Below are positions 42,367 to 53,136 of a stretch of DNA of 64,000 bases, one piece after another; positions within the stretch are counted from its first letter, which is position 1, and the number at the start of each line of letters is the position of its first letter. Under the pieces are notes generated by a model. It did no database searches. It was not told the origin of the DNA and worked only from the letters and a program-made list of their open reading frames with translations. The stretch spans positions 39,973 to 103,972 of the forward strand of contig NZ_AQUU01000010.1 of assembly GCF_000372365.1 (NCBI RefSeq), read 5' to 3'. The position numbers were made by a program, and so were the translations under genes. Source of the stretch: Aggregatibacter actinomycetemcomitans DSM 8324 (GTDB lineage Bacteria; Pseudomonadota; Gammaproteobacteria; Enterobacterales; Pasteurellaceae).

Positions 42367-42960
42367 ATGAAATTTAAGATGAAGTCTCTTACCCTGGGTG
42401 CGGTTTTACTTTCCGGCGTATTATTAACCGGCTGCCAAAGCGAACCGAACACACTCACCTTCACCCTGGCGCCACCGAAAGCCTCAATGAATGTCAACCA
42501 ATCCGCCGTGGTTTATGTCACCACCCGCGATTTGCGTAACACCCCGGAAATCAGCAGTTATGTAAAAGACGGACAATTACTCAAATTATCCGCCTCACCG
42601 GAACTGACCCAATTGTTCCAACAAATTGAACAACAGGATTTGGTCAGCAAAGGCTTCCGTATCGGCATGGCGAACAATTCCAATGCTGCCGTCACCGTAG
42701 ATATTCAGCAATTTTATGCCAAAGTGAATCAAGGCAATTTACGCTACGACATTGACAGCAAAATTCAGCTTGCCATTCATGTTCAAGGTCGCAGAGGTCA
42801 ATTCACGAAAAATATAAATGCCGGGCGCACGCACTCCGGTGCATTTTTCGCGCGAAATTGGGAAATTCAAAAAGTGTTAGGCGAAACCTTTAATGAAGTG
42901 GTGGAATCAATTTATAAAGACCAGGAAGTTGCTAACGCCATTAATCAATACGCCAACTAA
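42367..42960 (+). CDS. yajG: YajG family lipoprotein
   Basis: A 197-residue lipoprotein with lipobox LLTGC (Cys23). It has the YajG family pattern: an early LAPPKASMNVNQSAVVYVTTRD and late HSGAFFARNWEIQKVLGETFN. The function is unknown. It is divergent from bolA, the same neighbour as in E. coli. A terminator with an inverted uptake-signal pair follows. Confidence 0.9.
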   Translation: MKFKMKSLTLGAVLLSGVLLTGCQSEPNTLTFTLAPPKASMNVNQSAVVYVTTRDLRNTPEISSYVKDGQLLKLSASPELTQLFQQIEQQDLVSKGFRIGMANNSNAAVTVDIQQFYAKVNQGNLRYDIDSKIQLAIHVQGRRGQFTKNINAGRTHSGAFFARNWEIQKVLGETFNEVVESIYKDQEVANAINQYAN

Positions 42961-42978
42961 AAAACTTTTCTAAAATCC

Positions 42979-43013
42979 ACCGCACTTTACGCTTAAAAGT
43001 GCGGTAGATTTTT
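42979..43013 (+). terminator. Uptake-signal terminator of yajG
   Basis: ACCGCACTTT (42979-42988) and AAAGTGCGGT (42996-43005) with a 7-nt loop and a T-rich run after. Confidence 0.8.
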
Positions 43014-43065
43014 CCGGTGTTTTTTAATTTGCCCCCACACAAAAGCGTAAAACCGGAAAAAAACA

Positions 43066-43091
43066 AAAGCCGCTAATTTCTTAGCGGCTTT
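43066..43091 (-). terminator. Terminator of the tRNA-Phe/tRNA-Asn transcript
   Basis: AAAGCCGCTAA/TTAGCGGCTTT, an 11-bp stem with a 4-nt loop. On the minus strand it is followed by a T-rich run (TTTTGTTTTTTT). It lies 8 bp beyond the 3' end of tRNA-Asn. Confidence 0.9.
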
Positions 43092-43099
43092 CTCGAATT

Positions 43100-43175
43100 T
43101 GGCTCCTCCTGCTGGACTTGAACCAGCGACATATGGATTAACAGTCCACCGTTCTACCGACTGAACTAAGGAGGA
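43100..43175 (-). tRNA. tRNA-Asn (anticodon GTT)
   Basis: A 76-nt gene with encoded CCA. The acceptor stem is TCCTCCT/AGGAGGA with discriminator G, the D-loop TTCAGTCGGTAGAA, the anticodon arm GGACTGTTAATCC with GTT, and the T-arm GCTGGTTCAAGTCCAGC. It differs little from the enteric tRNA-Asn. Second gene of a two-tRNA transcript. Confidence 0.98.
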
Positions 43176-43179
43176 ATAG

Positions 43180-43255
43180 TGGTGCCTCGAGGCGGAATCG
43201 AACCACCGACACGGGGATTTTCAATCCCCTGCTCTACCGACTGAGCTATCGAGGC
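43180..43255 (-). tRNA. tRNA-Phe (anticodon GAA)
   Basis: A 76-nt gene with encoded CCA. The acceptor is GCCTCGA/TCGAGGC, the anticodon arm GGGATTGAAAATCCC with GAA, and the T-arm GGTGGTTCGATTCCGCC. It is followed after 4 nt by tRNA-Asn; both share the promoter at 43274-43302. Confidence 0.98.
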
Positions 43256-43273
43256 AACTCGTCAGTGGTGCGT

Positions 43274-43302
43274 ATTAAACGTTTTTTTCTATTTCAAGTC
43301 AA
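43274..43302 (-). promoter_or_regulatory. Sigma-70 promoter of the tRNA pair
   Basis: On the minus strand TTGACT, 17 bp, TTTAAT, with the -10 box 18 bp before the tRNA-Phe 5' end. A GC-rich stretch (ACGCACCAC) follows the -10 box, as at many stable RNA promoters. Confidence 0.8.
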
Positions 43303-43460
43303 TATCTATTTTTGAAAATAGTGAAAATTATTAACTTAGTTGCGCATTTAACAAGCGAAACGTATATAAACGCTACATTTTCAACAAATTTATTGACTTC
43401 TCATATAAAATCATGCTCATTTAAAAAGACCTAAGGTGGGCATAATAAAATGGCGATCAA

Positions 43461-44540
43461 TTAACGACGCACACGATAACTCTTCTGTGCTTTATCCACT
43501 TTAACCAGGTAATTTCTCGCCTGTGCAGACGGATGGTTGGTAGTTAAAATTCGATATATCTGTTCCGGATAAAGCCGGTTGATTTGCATTATCGCCACAT
43601 CTTTATCATCATTGAACACACGCAACACCGCACCGGCACCGCTGTTATAGGCGGAGATCATCGCAAAGCGTTTCGAGGTCGGATTGGTAATGCCGTCCAA
43701 ATATTTATTTTGCAGCAACCATAAATAAGAGGCGCCAGTATCAATATTTTTCTCCGGATCGAACAAGTAAGCCTTGCTTGGCTGACCGCTCATGCCTTTC
43801 ATTTGGAACACATCACGCCCTGCGGTATGCGGCACTACCTGCATCAGTCCCATCGCGTTCGCATAACTGATGGCATACGGGTTGAAACTGGATTCCGTTT
43901 GCATAATACCGAGAATCAGGCTTTCATCCAGCCCGTAATGACGCGCCACTTTACGCACGATCGGCAGGTATTTTTGCGCCCGCACTTCAACGTGGTTGGC
44001 AATCATCGGAATCACCACGAACTGTACCTGATGGCCATTCGCCAAACGGCGGGTTTGCAATTTATTCCGAATTAAATAAGTAGCGAAATTGCCTGCAGTA
44101 AATTGATCTATAATTGACTCGCCTTGATTATCAATCACCTGCCCCACTAAAAACGGGCGGGAACTAATCGGCACATCGCCGGAAGTAAATAAATCAATAC
44201 CGTTGGCATCGGAACCCATCAACAACGTATGCACAATGGCATTATGCAAACGGTTTAAATCCGCTTGCGTTTCAATGGTAATCAACCCTTCGTCGAAACT
44301 GACGTGGCTACGGGTGTAGTAACGATCCGTATATTTCACATAGTCTTTGCGGCTCGCCACCAATAACTCATTAACCCCCCAAATGCGGTCGATATTATTG
44401 GCGAATTGTCCGGTTAAAATATCCAATCCGCGCGTATCTTTCGCAAAGGCCTCATCATAATCCAATCCCTTTTTATATGACATACCGCCACCACACGCAT
44501 ACAAAAAAGGAATCAAGGCTAAAATCAAATATTTCTTCAT
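43461..44540 (-). CDS. mltC: Membrane-bound lytic murein transglycosylase C
   Basis: A 359-residue lipoprotein with lipobox LYAC (Cys16). An N-terminal DUF3393 domain (about 30-180) precedes the SLT domain with catalytic Glu in [19 protein letters not shown] and [15 protein letters not shown], and [15 protein letters not shown]. It cleaves peptidoglycan at the outer membrane's inner face, leaving 1,6-anhydro ends. Third gene of mutY-yggX-mltC, 2 bp after yggX. Confidence 0.96.
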   Translation of the reverse strand: MKKYLILALIPFLYACGGGMSYKKGLDYDEAFAKDTRGLDILTGQFANNIDRIWGVNELLVASRKDYVKYTDRYYTRSHVSFDEGLITIETQADLNRLHNAIVHTLLMGSDANGIDLFTSGDVPISSRPFLVGQVIDNQGESIIDQFTAGNFATYLIRNKLQTRRLANGHQVQFVVIPMIANHVEVRAQKYLPIVRKVARHYGLDESLILGIMQTESSFNPYAISYANAMGLMQVVPHTAGRDVFQMKGMSGQPSKAYLFDPEKNIDTGASYLWLLQNKYLDGITNPTSKRFAMISAYNSGAGAVLRVFNDDKDVAIMQINRLYPEQIYRILTTNHPSAQARNYLVKVDKAQKSYRVRR

Positions 44541-44542
44541 CT

Positions 44543-44821
44543 TTATTCTTTCGCTTCCGGCGGTGTATAACCTTCAATATGCACATCTTTGCCTTCAAAC
44601 AAAAAATTCACCATTTCCTGCTCCAGCAGTTTGCGGTGCTCCGCATTCATCATATTTAACTTTTTCTCATTCACCAGCATGGTTTGTTTTTTCATCCACT
44701 CGCCCCACGCCTGTTTACTAATAGAATCAAAAATGCGTTTGCCCAATTCGCCCGGATACAATTGAAAATCCAGCCCTTCGGCTTCCTGTTTTAAACGCTC
44801 ACAAAACACCATTCTTGCCAT
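44543..44821 (-). CDS. yggX: Probable Fe2+-trafficking protein YggX
   Basis: A 92-residue protein that opens [20 protein letters not shown] with the conserved Cys7. It continues with [20 protein letters not shown] and [16 protein letters not shown]. The family protects Fe-S enzymes such as MutY from oxidative damage, which fits its position: its start lies inside the end of mutY (23-bp overlap), so the two are tightly coupled. Confidence 0.96.
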   Translation of the reverse strand: MARMVFCERLKQEAEGLDFQLYPGELGKRIFDSISKQAWGEWMKKQTMLVNEKKLNMMNAEHRKLLEQEMVNFLFEGKDVHIEGYTPPEAKE

Positions 44822-45938
44822 AATGATTCCTTACATATTGAGTTAATAAATTCTTCACGGGCGCTGCTAACCCGATAGGTTCAGGATTTTGTGGATCATA
44901 CCAATATTTAACCGCACTTAATAGGTCTGATTGATATTCCCCCGCCGTTTCAGCCACTTTTTGCCGGTGGGAACGGTTCTCTTCCGCCAACGCTTTCGGC
45001 GTGTCCACTTGCGCATAAATCGGATAAATATCCAGATGGAAATGGCTGAAGGTATGGCGAAATGCCGTCCACTCCTGATATTGCCGAATTCCGTTTGCCG
45101 CTAAATACGCCAGCAATTCCTGCTTCTCGGAAAATTGCGGAAAACAGTACAACCCGCCCCATAAACCGGCATTGTCCCGTTGTTCCAACGCAATTTTGCC
45201 ATCTTTTTCCAACAGCAAAAAATAACTTTCCCGCTCCGGCAAGACTTTCTTCGGTTTTCTGCCGGGATACGCCTGCCAGTTTTGTTCGGCGTTCGCCTTG
45301 CAATCGCTTTTCAGCGGGCAAAGTTCGCATTTCGGCTTGGAACGGGTACACACCATGGCGCCGATGTCCATCATCGCCTGATTAAAATCTGCCACCTGTT
45401 CTGTCGGCGTCACCTGCGCCGTTAAGTGCCACAAATGATCTTCCGTTTTCTTTTCGCCCGGCCAGCCGCTCACCGCAAAATAACGGGACAGTACCCGCTT
45501 CACATTGCCGTCCAAAATCGGATAAGGCGCATTTAAACAAGAAGACAACACCGCCCCCGCCGTGCTGCGCCCCACGCCGGGCAACGCCCATACCTGTTCA
45601 AATTCCGTCGGGAATTCGCCGCCGTGTTGATCACGCATGATCTGCGCCGCTTTATGCAAATTGCGCGCCCGCGCGTAATAGCCCAAGCCCGTCCACAAAT
45701 GCAACACTTCGTCCAAAGGCGCATTGGCAAGTGCGGTCAAATTCGGGAACGTTTTTACAAAGCGCTCGAAATAAGGTATCACCGTCGTCACTTGCGTTTG
45801 CTGCAACATTACTTCGGACAACCAAACGCCGTATAAAGTTTTATTTTGCTGCCACGGCAAATTTTTCCGCCCGAACTTGGCGTACCACGTCAGCACGGCG
45901 TGGGCAAAAGGCGCATTGGAAGATGATTGAGCCGGCAT
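44799..45938 (-). CDS. mutY: Adenine DNA glycosylase MutY
   Basis: A 379-residue base excision repair enzyme that removes A opposite 8-oxoG. It shows [20 protein letters not shown], the helix-hairpin-helix [14 protein letters not shown] with catalytic Asp in [14 protein letters not shown], the 4Fe-4S loop [17 protein letters not shown], and a C-terminal NUDIX-like 8-oxoG reader domain. The start at 45938 ([15 protein letters not shown]), with AGGA before it, is preferred over 45989 because it matches the family length. Divergent from trmB. Confidence 0.95.
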   Translation of the reverse strand: MPAQSSSNAPFAHAVLTWYAKFGRKNLPWQQNKTLYGVWLSEVMLQQTQVTTVIPYFERFVKTFPNLTALANAPLDEVLHLWTGLGYYARARNLHKAAQIMRDQHGGEFPTEFEQVWALPGVGRSTAGAVLSSCLNAPYPILDGNVKRVLSRYFAVSGWPGEKKTEDHLWHLTAQVTPTEQVADFNQAMMDIGAMVCTRSKPKCELCPLKSDCKANAEQNWQAYPGRKPKKVLPERESYFLLLEKDGKIALEQRDNAGLWGGLYCFPQFSEKQELLAYLAANGIRQYQEWTAFRHTFSHFHLDIYPIYAQVDTPKALAEENRSHRQKVAETAGEYQSDLLSAVKYWYDPQNPEPIGLAAPVKNLLTQYVRNHYGKNGVL

Positions 45939-46154
45939 AAATCCTGATAATTCAATAAAAGTGCGGTTATTTTTAACTGTGTTTTTCACCCCGTGGGCGA
46001 CATCAAACCGGCAGAGTTTAACACAAAGCGCAAACCTTCTTCACTAAAGATTAACAAATGCGTTTTTTGTTTCATCGGCTAAATTGCTAATCATAAGGAA
46101 ACCGCCTATAATCAGCCGCTAAAATTTTCCGCACACAACAATTTCAAAGAACGC

Positions 46155-46922
46155 ATGTTAGAAACCCAATCATCAGATTCCATACAACCGACCTTTGCCG
46201 ACCAAAAACGCAAAACCGTTGAATCCGCCGAATTTACCGCCGATGGGCGCTACAAGCGCAAAGTCCGCAGCTTCGTGTTACGCACCGGACGTTTAAGCGA
46301 TTACCAAAAAAACGCCATGAACCAAAACTGGGCGACATTCGGCTTGGACTACCAACCACAACCTTTTGATTTCCAAGCGATTTATGGCAACGACAATCCC
46401 GTGATTTTAGAAATCGGCTTCGGCATGGGCAGTTCGCTGGTGGAAATGGCGGCGCAAAATCCCGATAAAAACTATTTGGGCATTGAAGTGCACACCCCGG
46501 GCGTGGGTGCTTGTATTGCATACGCCGTGGAAAAAGGCGTGACCAATTTGCGTGTGATTTGTCACGATGCCACCGAAATTCTGCGCGACAGCATTGGCAA
46601 TCACAGCCTCGGCGGGTTACAACTGTTCTTCCCCGATCCGTGGCACAAAGCCAGACATCACAAACGCCGCATTGTGCAACCACATTTTATTGACGGTTTA
46701 TTGAACAAATTACACGAAGGCGCCTTTATTCACATGGCGACCGACTGGCAAGACTATGCCGAACACATGCTGGAGGTGCTAAGCCAATACCCGCAGCTGC
46801 GCAATACCTCCGTCGCTAACGACTATATCCCGCGTCCCGATTTTCGCCCGCTGACTAAATTTGAACAACGCGGTCACCGTCTCGGACATGGCGTGTGGGA
46901 TTTGTATTTCGTCAAATCATAA
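46155..46922 (+). CDS. trmB: tRNA (guanine46-N7)-methyltransferase
   Basis: A 255-residue SAM methyltransferase. The SAM loop is [14 protein letters not shown] near 92-105, followed by [17 protein letters not shown], the catalytic/substrate motif [17 protein letters not shown] near 158-174 and the late [17 protein letters not shown]. It makes m7G46 in tRNA. It forms a two-gene unit with yggL and is divergent from mutY, the conserved enteric order. Confidence 0.96.
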   Translation: MLETQSSDSIQPTFADQKRKTVESAEFTADGRYKRKVRSFVLRTGRLSDYQKNAMNQNWATFGLDYQPQPFDFQAIYGNDNPVILEIGFGMGSSLVEMAAQNPDKNYLGIEVHTPGVGACIAYAVEKGVTNLRVICHDATEILRDSIGNHSLGGLQLFFPDPWHKARHHKRRIVQPHFIDGLLNKLHEGAFIHMATDWQDYAEHMLEVLSQYPQLRNTSVANDYIPRPDFRPLTKFEQRGHRLGHGVWDLYFVKS

Positions 46923-46952
46923 TTTCACCAACCCCAACAGAAGGAAATCATC

Positions 46953-47294
46953 ATGGCTATTAAACGTAATCAAAGACAACGCAAAAAAATGCACCTCGCC
47001 GAATTCCAGGAATTAGGCTTTTTAGTGCAATGGCAATTCGCCGAGGGCACTTCCGTAGAACAAATCGACAACACCGTCGACCGCTTCATCAGCGAAGTGA
47101 TCCAACCAAACGGCTTGGCATACGAAGGCAGCGGTTACTTACATTGGGAAGGCTTGGTTTGCCTGGAGAAAATCGGCAAATGCGACGCGTCTCACCAAGA
47201 ATTAGTGAAAAACTGGCTAACCCAAAACGGCTTACAACAAGTGGAAGTGAGCGAGTTGTTTGATATTTGGTGGGATTATCCTGCGAAAGACTAA
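46953..47294 (+). CDS. yggL: YggL family 50S ribosome-binding protein
   Basis: A 113-residue DUF469 protein that opens RNQRQRKKMHLAEFQELGFL. It has the family stretches DRFISEVIQPNGLAYEGSG and VSELFDIWWDYP. YggL associates with the large ribosomal subunit in enterics. It lies 30 bp after trmB behind an AGAAGGAAA ribosome site. Confidence 0.92.
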   Translation: MAIKRNQRQRKKMHLAEFQELGFLVQWQFAEGTSVEQIDNTVDRFISEVIQPNGLAYEGSGYLHWEGLVCLEKIGKCDASHQELVKNWLTQNGLQQVEVSELFDIWWDYPAKD

Positions 47295-47305
47295 TTTGCT
47301 TTATT

Positions 47306-47373
47306 AAAGTGCGGTTATTTTTCAAGTGTTTTTATTAAACAAATTTAAAACACATTAAAAATTCACCGCACTT
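47306..47373. repeat. Distant inverted uptake-signal pair after yggL
   Basis: AAAGTGCGGT (47306-47315) and ACCGCACTTT (47364-47373) face each other 48 bp apart, each with a T-run on its outer or inner side. It may act as a weak terminator for yggL. Confidence 0.5.
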
Positions 47374-47401
47374 TTATTCACTCCTACGACCAATTTAAAC
47401 T

Positions 47402-47420
47402 GATAATTATTTGCATTTCG
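47402..47420. promoter_or_regulatory. Candidate Fur box before fbpA
   Basis: GATAATTATTTGCATTTCG matches 12 of 19 positions of the classical Fur consensus by eye, 93 bp before a ferric iron importer operon, where Fur control is known in Haemophilus (hitABC) and Neisseria (fbpABC). Confidence 0.55.
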
Positions 47421-47488
47421 GAAATTAGACTTTTAGAATAAAAATATTCATGCAATTTTAATATGTTGCAGAATAAACCATCGTATAA

Positions 47489-48511
<1,023 letters not shown>

Positions 48512-48522
48512 CACACCCAAAG

Positions 48523-48558
48523 AAGAAAGGTACGCTTTCCACGCGTGCCTTTCTTTTC
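48523..48558 (+). terminator. Hairpin between fbpA and fbpB
   Basis: A 13-bp stem AAGAAAGGTACGC/GCGTGCCTTTCTT (one G-T pair) with a 7-nt loop and a short T4 run. Such a partial terminator would make fbpA more abundant than the permease genes, usual for periplasmic binding proteins. Confidence 0.8.
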
Positions 48559-48591
48559 TGCTAAATAACAATATAAAACAAAGGACTTTCC

Positions 48592-50112
48592 TTGAACCGT
48601 CGCCTCCCATTCTGGCTCACCATTTTGATTCTACTTATCAGCCTGCCGTTACTGTTGCCGTTTTTGTATGTTGTCGTACGGGCAATTGAGGTAGGTTGGG
48701 ATCGTAGTATTGAACTGTTATGGCGTCCCCGCATGTGGGAATTATTAAGCAATACCCTGCTTCTGATGGTTTGCGTGACCTCCGGTGCCATTACCCTTGG
48801 CACTTTTTGTGCATTCTTGCTGGAGCGCTATCGTTTTTGGGGAAAATCCTTTTTTCAGGTGTCAATGACATTACCCTTGTGTATCCCTGCCTTTGTCAGT
48901 TGTTTTACTTGGATTAGTCTTACTTTCCGCGTTGAAGGCTTTTGGGGCACTATCGGAATTATGACCTTAAGCTCGTTTCCTCTTGCTTATTTACCTGTCG
49001 CTGCCACTTTAAAACGATTGGATCGTTCACTGGAAGAAGTCAGTTTTTCCCTTGGCAAGAACCTAAGCTACACCTTTTGGCACGCTATTTTCCCGCAGCT
49101 AAAACCGGCCATCGGCAGCAGTTTTTTACTCATTGCGTTACATATGCTGGTGGAATTCGGTGCGGTATCCATTCTCAATTACCAAACCTTCACTACGGCT
49201 ATTTTTCAAGAATACGAAATGTCCTTTAACAACAGCACGGCGGCATTACTTTCAGCAGTATTGATGGTGATTTGTGCCTTTATTGTCTTTGGTGAAATTT
49301 TCTTTCGTGGACAACAAACCCTTTATAACAGTGGCAAAGGTGTCGTCCGTCCTTATCCTGTAAAAAACTTAAGTGGTGGCAAACAAGCACTGATTATCGT
49401 CTTTTTCATGACGATCCTTATCCTCAGTATAGGCATACCTTTTACCATGCTGATTTACTGGCTGATAGTGGGGCATTCTATTGAAAGTGCGGTCGATTTC
49501 CATGCTTTTTTTGAAGCCTTCAGTAACTCATTGGTCATTTCGGCTTTAGGTACAATACTGACCGTCGTCTGCGCCCTGCCTTTGGTGTGGAGTGCCGTGC
49601 GCTATCGTAGCCGTCTCACCATCTGGATTGATCGCCTGCCTTATTTATTGCATGCCGTACCGGGCTTGGTTATCGCATTGGCATTAGTATATTTCACTAT
49701 CAACTACGCCTATTCCTTCTACCAAACCTTTCTCATGGTGGTCATCGCCTATTTAATGCTCTATCTGCCTATGGCACAAACCACCTTGCGTAGCTCTTTG
49801 GAACAAATCTCCGACAAGATGGAAAAAGTGGGACAAAGTCTCGGCAGAAGTCATTTTTATATTTTCCGTACACTCACCTTTCCCGCAATTTTACCTGGCA
49901 TCGCCGCAGCGTTTGCATTGGTGTTTCTAAATCTGATGAAAGAACTTACTGCTACTTTATTGCTCACCCCAAATGACATCAAAACCCTTTCCATTGCTGT
50001 CTGGGAATACACCAGCGACGCCCAATATGCCGCCGCCACGCCTTATGCCGTAATGCTTGTACTCTTTTCCGGTATTCCGGTGTTTTTGTTGAAGAAATAT
50101 GCGTTTAAATAG
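48592..50112 (+). CDS. fbpB: Ferric iron ABC transporter permease
   Basis: A 506-residue inner membrane protein with about twelve hydrophobic segments, arranged as two homologous permease halves. Each has an EAA-type loop: LKRLDRSLEEVSFSLGKNLS in the first half and LEQISDKMEKVGQSLGRSHF in the second. The start is TTG at 48592, with AAGGA 10 nt upstream. It accepts Fe3+ from FbpA. It lies 16 bp before fbpC. Confidence 0.95.
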   Translation: MNRRLPFWLTILILLISLPLLLPFLYVVVRAIEVGWDRSIELLWRPRMWELLSNTLLLMVCVTSGAITLGTFCAFLLERYRFWGKSFFQVSMTLPLCIPAFVSCFTWISLTFRVEGFWGTIGIMTLSSFPLAYLPVAATLKRLDRSLEEVSFSLGKNLSYTFWHAIFPQLKPAIGSSFLLIALHMLVEFGAVSILNYQTFTTAIFQEYEMSFNNSTAALLSAVLMVICAFIVFGEIFFRGQQTLYNSGKGVVRPYPVKNLSGGKQALIIVFFMTILILSIGIPFTMLIYWLIVGHSIESAVDFHAFFEAFSNSLVISALGTILTVVCALPLVWSAVRYRSRLTIWIDRLPYLLHAVPGLVIALALVYFTINYAYSFYQTFLMVVIAYLMLYLPMAQTTLRSSLEQISDKMEKVGQSLGRSHFYIFRTLTFPAILPGIAAAFALVFLNLMKELTATLLLTPNDIKTLSIAVWEYTSDAQYAAATPYAVMLVLFSGIPVFLLKKYAFK

Positions 50113-50127
50113 GAACGACTCACACTT

Positions 50128-51186
50128 ATGCAAATGAACTTACCATTGCTTCAAATCGACCATCTCAACAAATATTTCGGGCAAACACATGTTCTGCACG
50201 ATATTTCGTTGCAACTTAACAGTGGAGAAATCTTGTTTTTATTAGGTCCCTCCGGCTGTGGCAAAACCACATTGTTACGTGCCATTGCCGGCTTTGAACA
50301 GCCTGATAGCGGCGAAATTCGCCTAAAAGAGCGGTTGATTTTCGGTGCAAATTGTAATGTGCCGACCCAACAGCGCCATTTAGGTTATGTCGTGCAAGAA
50401 GGCGTGCTATTTCCTCATTTGAACGTATATCGCAATATTGCTTATGGCTTGGGTAACGGCAAAGGTAACAGCCCGAAAGAACGCGCACGGGTTGAACAGG
50501 TAATGTTGCTTACCGGTATTGTTGAACTTGCCGAACGTTTTCCTCATCAGCTTTCCGGTGGGCAACAACAACGCGTAGCGCTCGCTCGGGCTATCGCCCC
50601 CAATCCTGAATTAATTTTGTTGGATGAACCCTTTAGTGCCCTGGATGAACACCTGCGCCAGAAAATTCGTCACGATATGCTGCAAGCCCTGCGCCAAAGC
50701 GGCACCTCGGCGATTTTCGTCACCCATGATCGCGATGAGGCCCTACGTTATGCCGATAAAATCGCGGTGATCCAAGACGGGCGAATTCTACAAATCGCTG
50801 ATCCGCACACCCTTTATCACGCTCCGCAACACCTCGCTGCCGCTACCTTTATCGGCGATGCCATCACATTACCCGCAACCTTAAATAACGCTTCAAATGC
50901 ACATTGCCAACTCGGTGATATTCCCATTATCGACAAAAGCGGCGGACATGCTACCGGTACGCTACTCCTGCGCCCGGAACAATTCAGTCTGCTAAAAACA
51001 CCGAAAAAACCCACCGCACTTTTTAACGCGATTGTTAAACAGGTAGAGTTTAGAGGCAAAACAACCATTGCTCAGATTAAGGTAAATGGAGTGGAAGTGA
51101 ATTTAGAAGAGCGTTATAGCGAGGGATTACGTGTTAGTGAAGAAGTTGAGATTTATTTATATGGCGAAGGGTTATTTTATGAATAA
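50128..51186 (+). CDS. fbpC: Ferric iron ABC transporter ATP-binding protein
   Basis: A 352-residue ABC ATPase of the Fbp/Pot group. Walker A is GPSGCGKTT near 37-45, the Q-loop [10 protein letters not shown], the signature [15 protein letters not shown], Walker [17 protein letters not shown] and the His switch [11 protein letters not shown]-terminal TOBE-like domain follows (about 240-350). It drives FbpB. Its last 15 bp overlap the end of the convergent dusC. Confidence 0.96.
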   Translation: MQMNLPLLQIDHLNKYFGQTHVLHDISLQLNSGEILFLLGPSGCGKTTLLRAIAGFEQPDSGEIRLKERLIFGANCNVPTQQRHLGYVVQEGVLFPHLNVYRNIAYGLGNGKGNSPKERARVEQVMLLTGIVELAERFPHQLSGGQQQRVALARAIAPNPELILLDEPFSALDEHLRQKIRHDMLQALRQSGTSAIFVTHDRDEALRYADKIAVIQDGRILQIADPHTLYHAPQHLAAATFIGDAITLPATLNNASNAHCQLGDIPIIDKSGGHATGTLLLRPEQFSLLKTPKKPTALFNAIVKQVEFRGKTTIAQIKVNGVEVNLEERYSEGLRVSEEVEIYLYGEGLFYE

Positions 51187-52176
51187 TCGGCGGATTCCCG
51201 GCTTACTTAAATCCGGATTGTTATTGAGATGTTTTTTATCCACATAATAGGAATCCAAAATTCCTTTTAACTTACGCCCATCATCACAGCGCTTCACCAT
51301 CTCAAACAGATCAGCAGCTTCTGCGTATTCATATTTTAAATACTGCAACCACTGCTTAATGCGCGCCACATGATAAAACCCGCTGTCATGGCAGTTTTCC
51401 AGTGCGGCGTATTTACGCAGAATCGGCATGATTTCAGCCCAGCTTAAGGGCGCGGCATTACGTTTCAACACCCGACTTAAATTCGGGATATTTAACGCAC
51501 CACGCCCCACCATAAGATCCTCGCAGCCGGTGACGTCACGGCATTGTTGTCCGTCCGCCCAACGCCAAATTTCGCCGTTGGCGATAACGGGAATCTTCAA
51601 TTTTTGACGGACTTCGCCGATTTTTTGCCAATTGATGCGATCGGCGCGGTAGCCATCGGTTTTGGTGCGTCCGTGAATGGCGATTTCCGTGGCGCCGCCT
51701 TGTTGTACCGCGTCGGCAATGTCGTAAGCGAATTCCGTAGAATCCCAACCTAAGCGCACTTTCACGCTAACGGTGTGATGTTGCGGGACGGCGAGACGAA
51801 TGGCTTTAGTGGCTTGGTAAATGAGTTCGGGTTGTTTTAACAAGGAAGCGCCGCCGTTACTGCCGTTCACCGTTTTCGACGGGCAGCCGCAGTTTAAATC
51901 CACGCCGTGGGAACCTAATTGAACGGCAAGTTCGGCATTTTCCGCCAACCATTGGGGATGTTGTCCGAGCAGTTGCACGCGTACCGGTGTGCCGCTTGGG
52001 GTGAAGCCCCGTTGGTGTAACTCGGGGCAAAGGCGATAAAACACTTTCGGCGGAAGCCGTTGATCCACCACGCGCACGAATTCGGAAATGCACAAATCGT
52101 AATCGTTCACTTCCGTTAATAATTGACGCACGAGCGGATCAAGCACGCCCTGCATGGGGGCTAAAATAACGCGCAA
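51172..52176 (-). CDS. dusC: tRNA-dihydrouridine(16) synthase DusC
   Basis: A 334-residue FMN enzyme. It has the flavin-site start [17 protein letters not shown], catalytic Cys in [17 protein letters not shown] near 95-110, [30 protein letters not shown] and [10 protein letters not shown] with [13 protein letters not shown]. The wording places it in the DusC branch (U16 of tRNA). It overlaps fbpC tail to tail by 15 bp, with no terminator between. It lies 4 bp after djlA on the same strand. Confidence 0.95.
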   Translation of the reverse strand: MRVILAPMQGVLDPLVRQLLTEVNDYDLCISEFVRVVDQRLPPKVFYRLCPELHQRGFTPSGTPVRVQLLGQHPQWLAENAELAVQLGSHGVDLNCGCPSKTVNGSNGGASLLKQPELIYQATKAIRLAVPQHHTVSVKVRLGWDSTEFAYDIADAVQQGGATEIAIHGRTKTDGYRADRINWQKIGEVRQKLKIPVIANGEIWRWADGQQCRDVTGCEDLMVGRGALNIPNLSRVLKRNAAPLSWAEIMPILRKYAALENCHDSGFYHVARIKQWLQYLKYEYAEAADLFEMVKRCDDGRKLKGILDSYYVDKKHLNNNPDLSKPGIRRLFIK

Positions 52177-52179
52177 AGG

Positions 52180-53055
52180 TTATTTCCAACCTTTGGCTTT
52201 GCAGATCAAATCGCATGCCGCTTGAATTTGTTGTGCTTTTTCTTTCGCCATTTCCATCATTTCCGGCGGCAAACCTTTCGCCACCAGTTTGTCCGGGTGA
52301 TGTTCGTTCATTAAACGGCGATACGCCCGTTTCACCGTATTTTGATCATCATTGGCGCCGACGCCCAGCACTTTATAAGCATCGTCTAACGTCGGGCCGG
52401 AAGACTGACCATAAGAATGTTGTTGGTAATCGTTGTATTGATAACCACTTTGTTGATAAGAGCCTTGCTGATAGCCGCCCTGTTGGTAATAACCGCCGCG
52501 GCTGAATTGACGCGCCGCCATTTCCATCGCCAGCATTTGTTCAAACTGAAAGCGGGATAGACCCAGTTCTTCCGCCACCACAAACAACAGTTCTTTTTCA
52601 TTTTCATGCAAATGATCATCGGCAAATGCCGCCTGAACCTGCACATGCAGGAACATGCGCAACAAATCGGCGCGCTGTCCGCAGCCGATACGAAATTCGC
52701 GAATCACCTGACGAATAGGGAAATCCGCCTGTTTGCCACGATTAAACGCGTCCTGTGCCAAACGGCGTCCCGCATCGTCCAGCTGCAATTGATTCATCAA
52801 ATGATTGGCAAGCTGAATGTCGTTTTCCGTCACGCGTCCTTTGGCTTTGCTGATATGCCCGAGCACCGCGAAGGTGGTTTGCATGAACAGCAATTGGCGG
52901 GTGGTTTTATTTTTGAAGAAAGAAGAATTTACTGTGCCCAGTTCATACAGTTTTTTGTCGGCGAGATGACCGAGGAAAATCCCTGTTAACATGCCGAAAA
53001 AACCGCCTAATCGAAAACCGATCAAGGCACCTAAAAATTTTCCGATAAAATTCAT
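52180..53055 (-). CDS. djlA: Membrane-anchored co-chaperone DjlA
   Basis: A 291-residue type III membrane DnaJ-like protein. A glycine-rich N-terminal anchor (FIGKFLGALIGFRLGGFFGM) with spaced glycines is followed by a TerB-like central domain (about 60-190). Next comes a Gln/Tyr/Gly-rich linker with repeated YQQ-x-GY units (about 196-228), then a C-terminal J domain with EHHPDKLVAKG (HPD near 264). It stimulates DnaK at the inner membrane. The linker is longer and more regular than in enterics. Confidence 0.95.
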   Translation of the reverse strand: MNFIGKFLGALIGFRLGGFFGMLTGIFLGHLADKKLYELGTVNSSFFKNKTTRQLLFMQTTFAVLGHISKAKGRVTENDIQLANHLMNQLQLDDAGRRLAQDAFNRGKQADFPIRQVIREFRIGCGQRADLLRMFLHVQVQAAFADDHLHENEKELLFVVAEELGLSRFQFEQMLAMEMAARQFSRGGYYQQGGYQQGSYQQSGYQYNDYQQHSYGQSSGPTLDDAYKVLGVGANDDQNTVKRAYRRLMNEHHPDKLVAKGLPPEMMEMAKEKAQQIQAACDLICKAKGWK

Positions 53056-53074
53056 TGTTGCTCCGTTGGGTTAA

Positions 53075-53132
53075 AAAGTGCGGTGGATCTTCAGCGTGAA
53101 TTTAAAAACGCCTGCAAAAATGACCGCACTTT
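53075..53132. repeat. Inverted uptake-signal pair between pyrE and djlA
   Basis: AAAGTGCGGT (53075-53084) and ACCGCACTTT (53123-53132), 38 bp apart. It may terminate pyrE on the minus strand, but the T-run is weak. Confidence 0.5.
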
Positions 53133-53136
53133 CGTG

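Noticed and set aside
46234..46683. Minus-strand frame of 149 codons inside trmB
   Set aside because: Cys/Arg-rich translation without family features, fully antisense to a well-supported gene.
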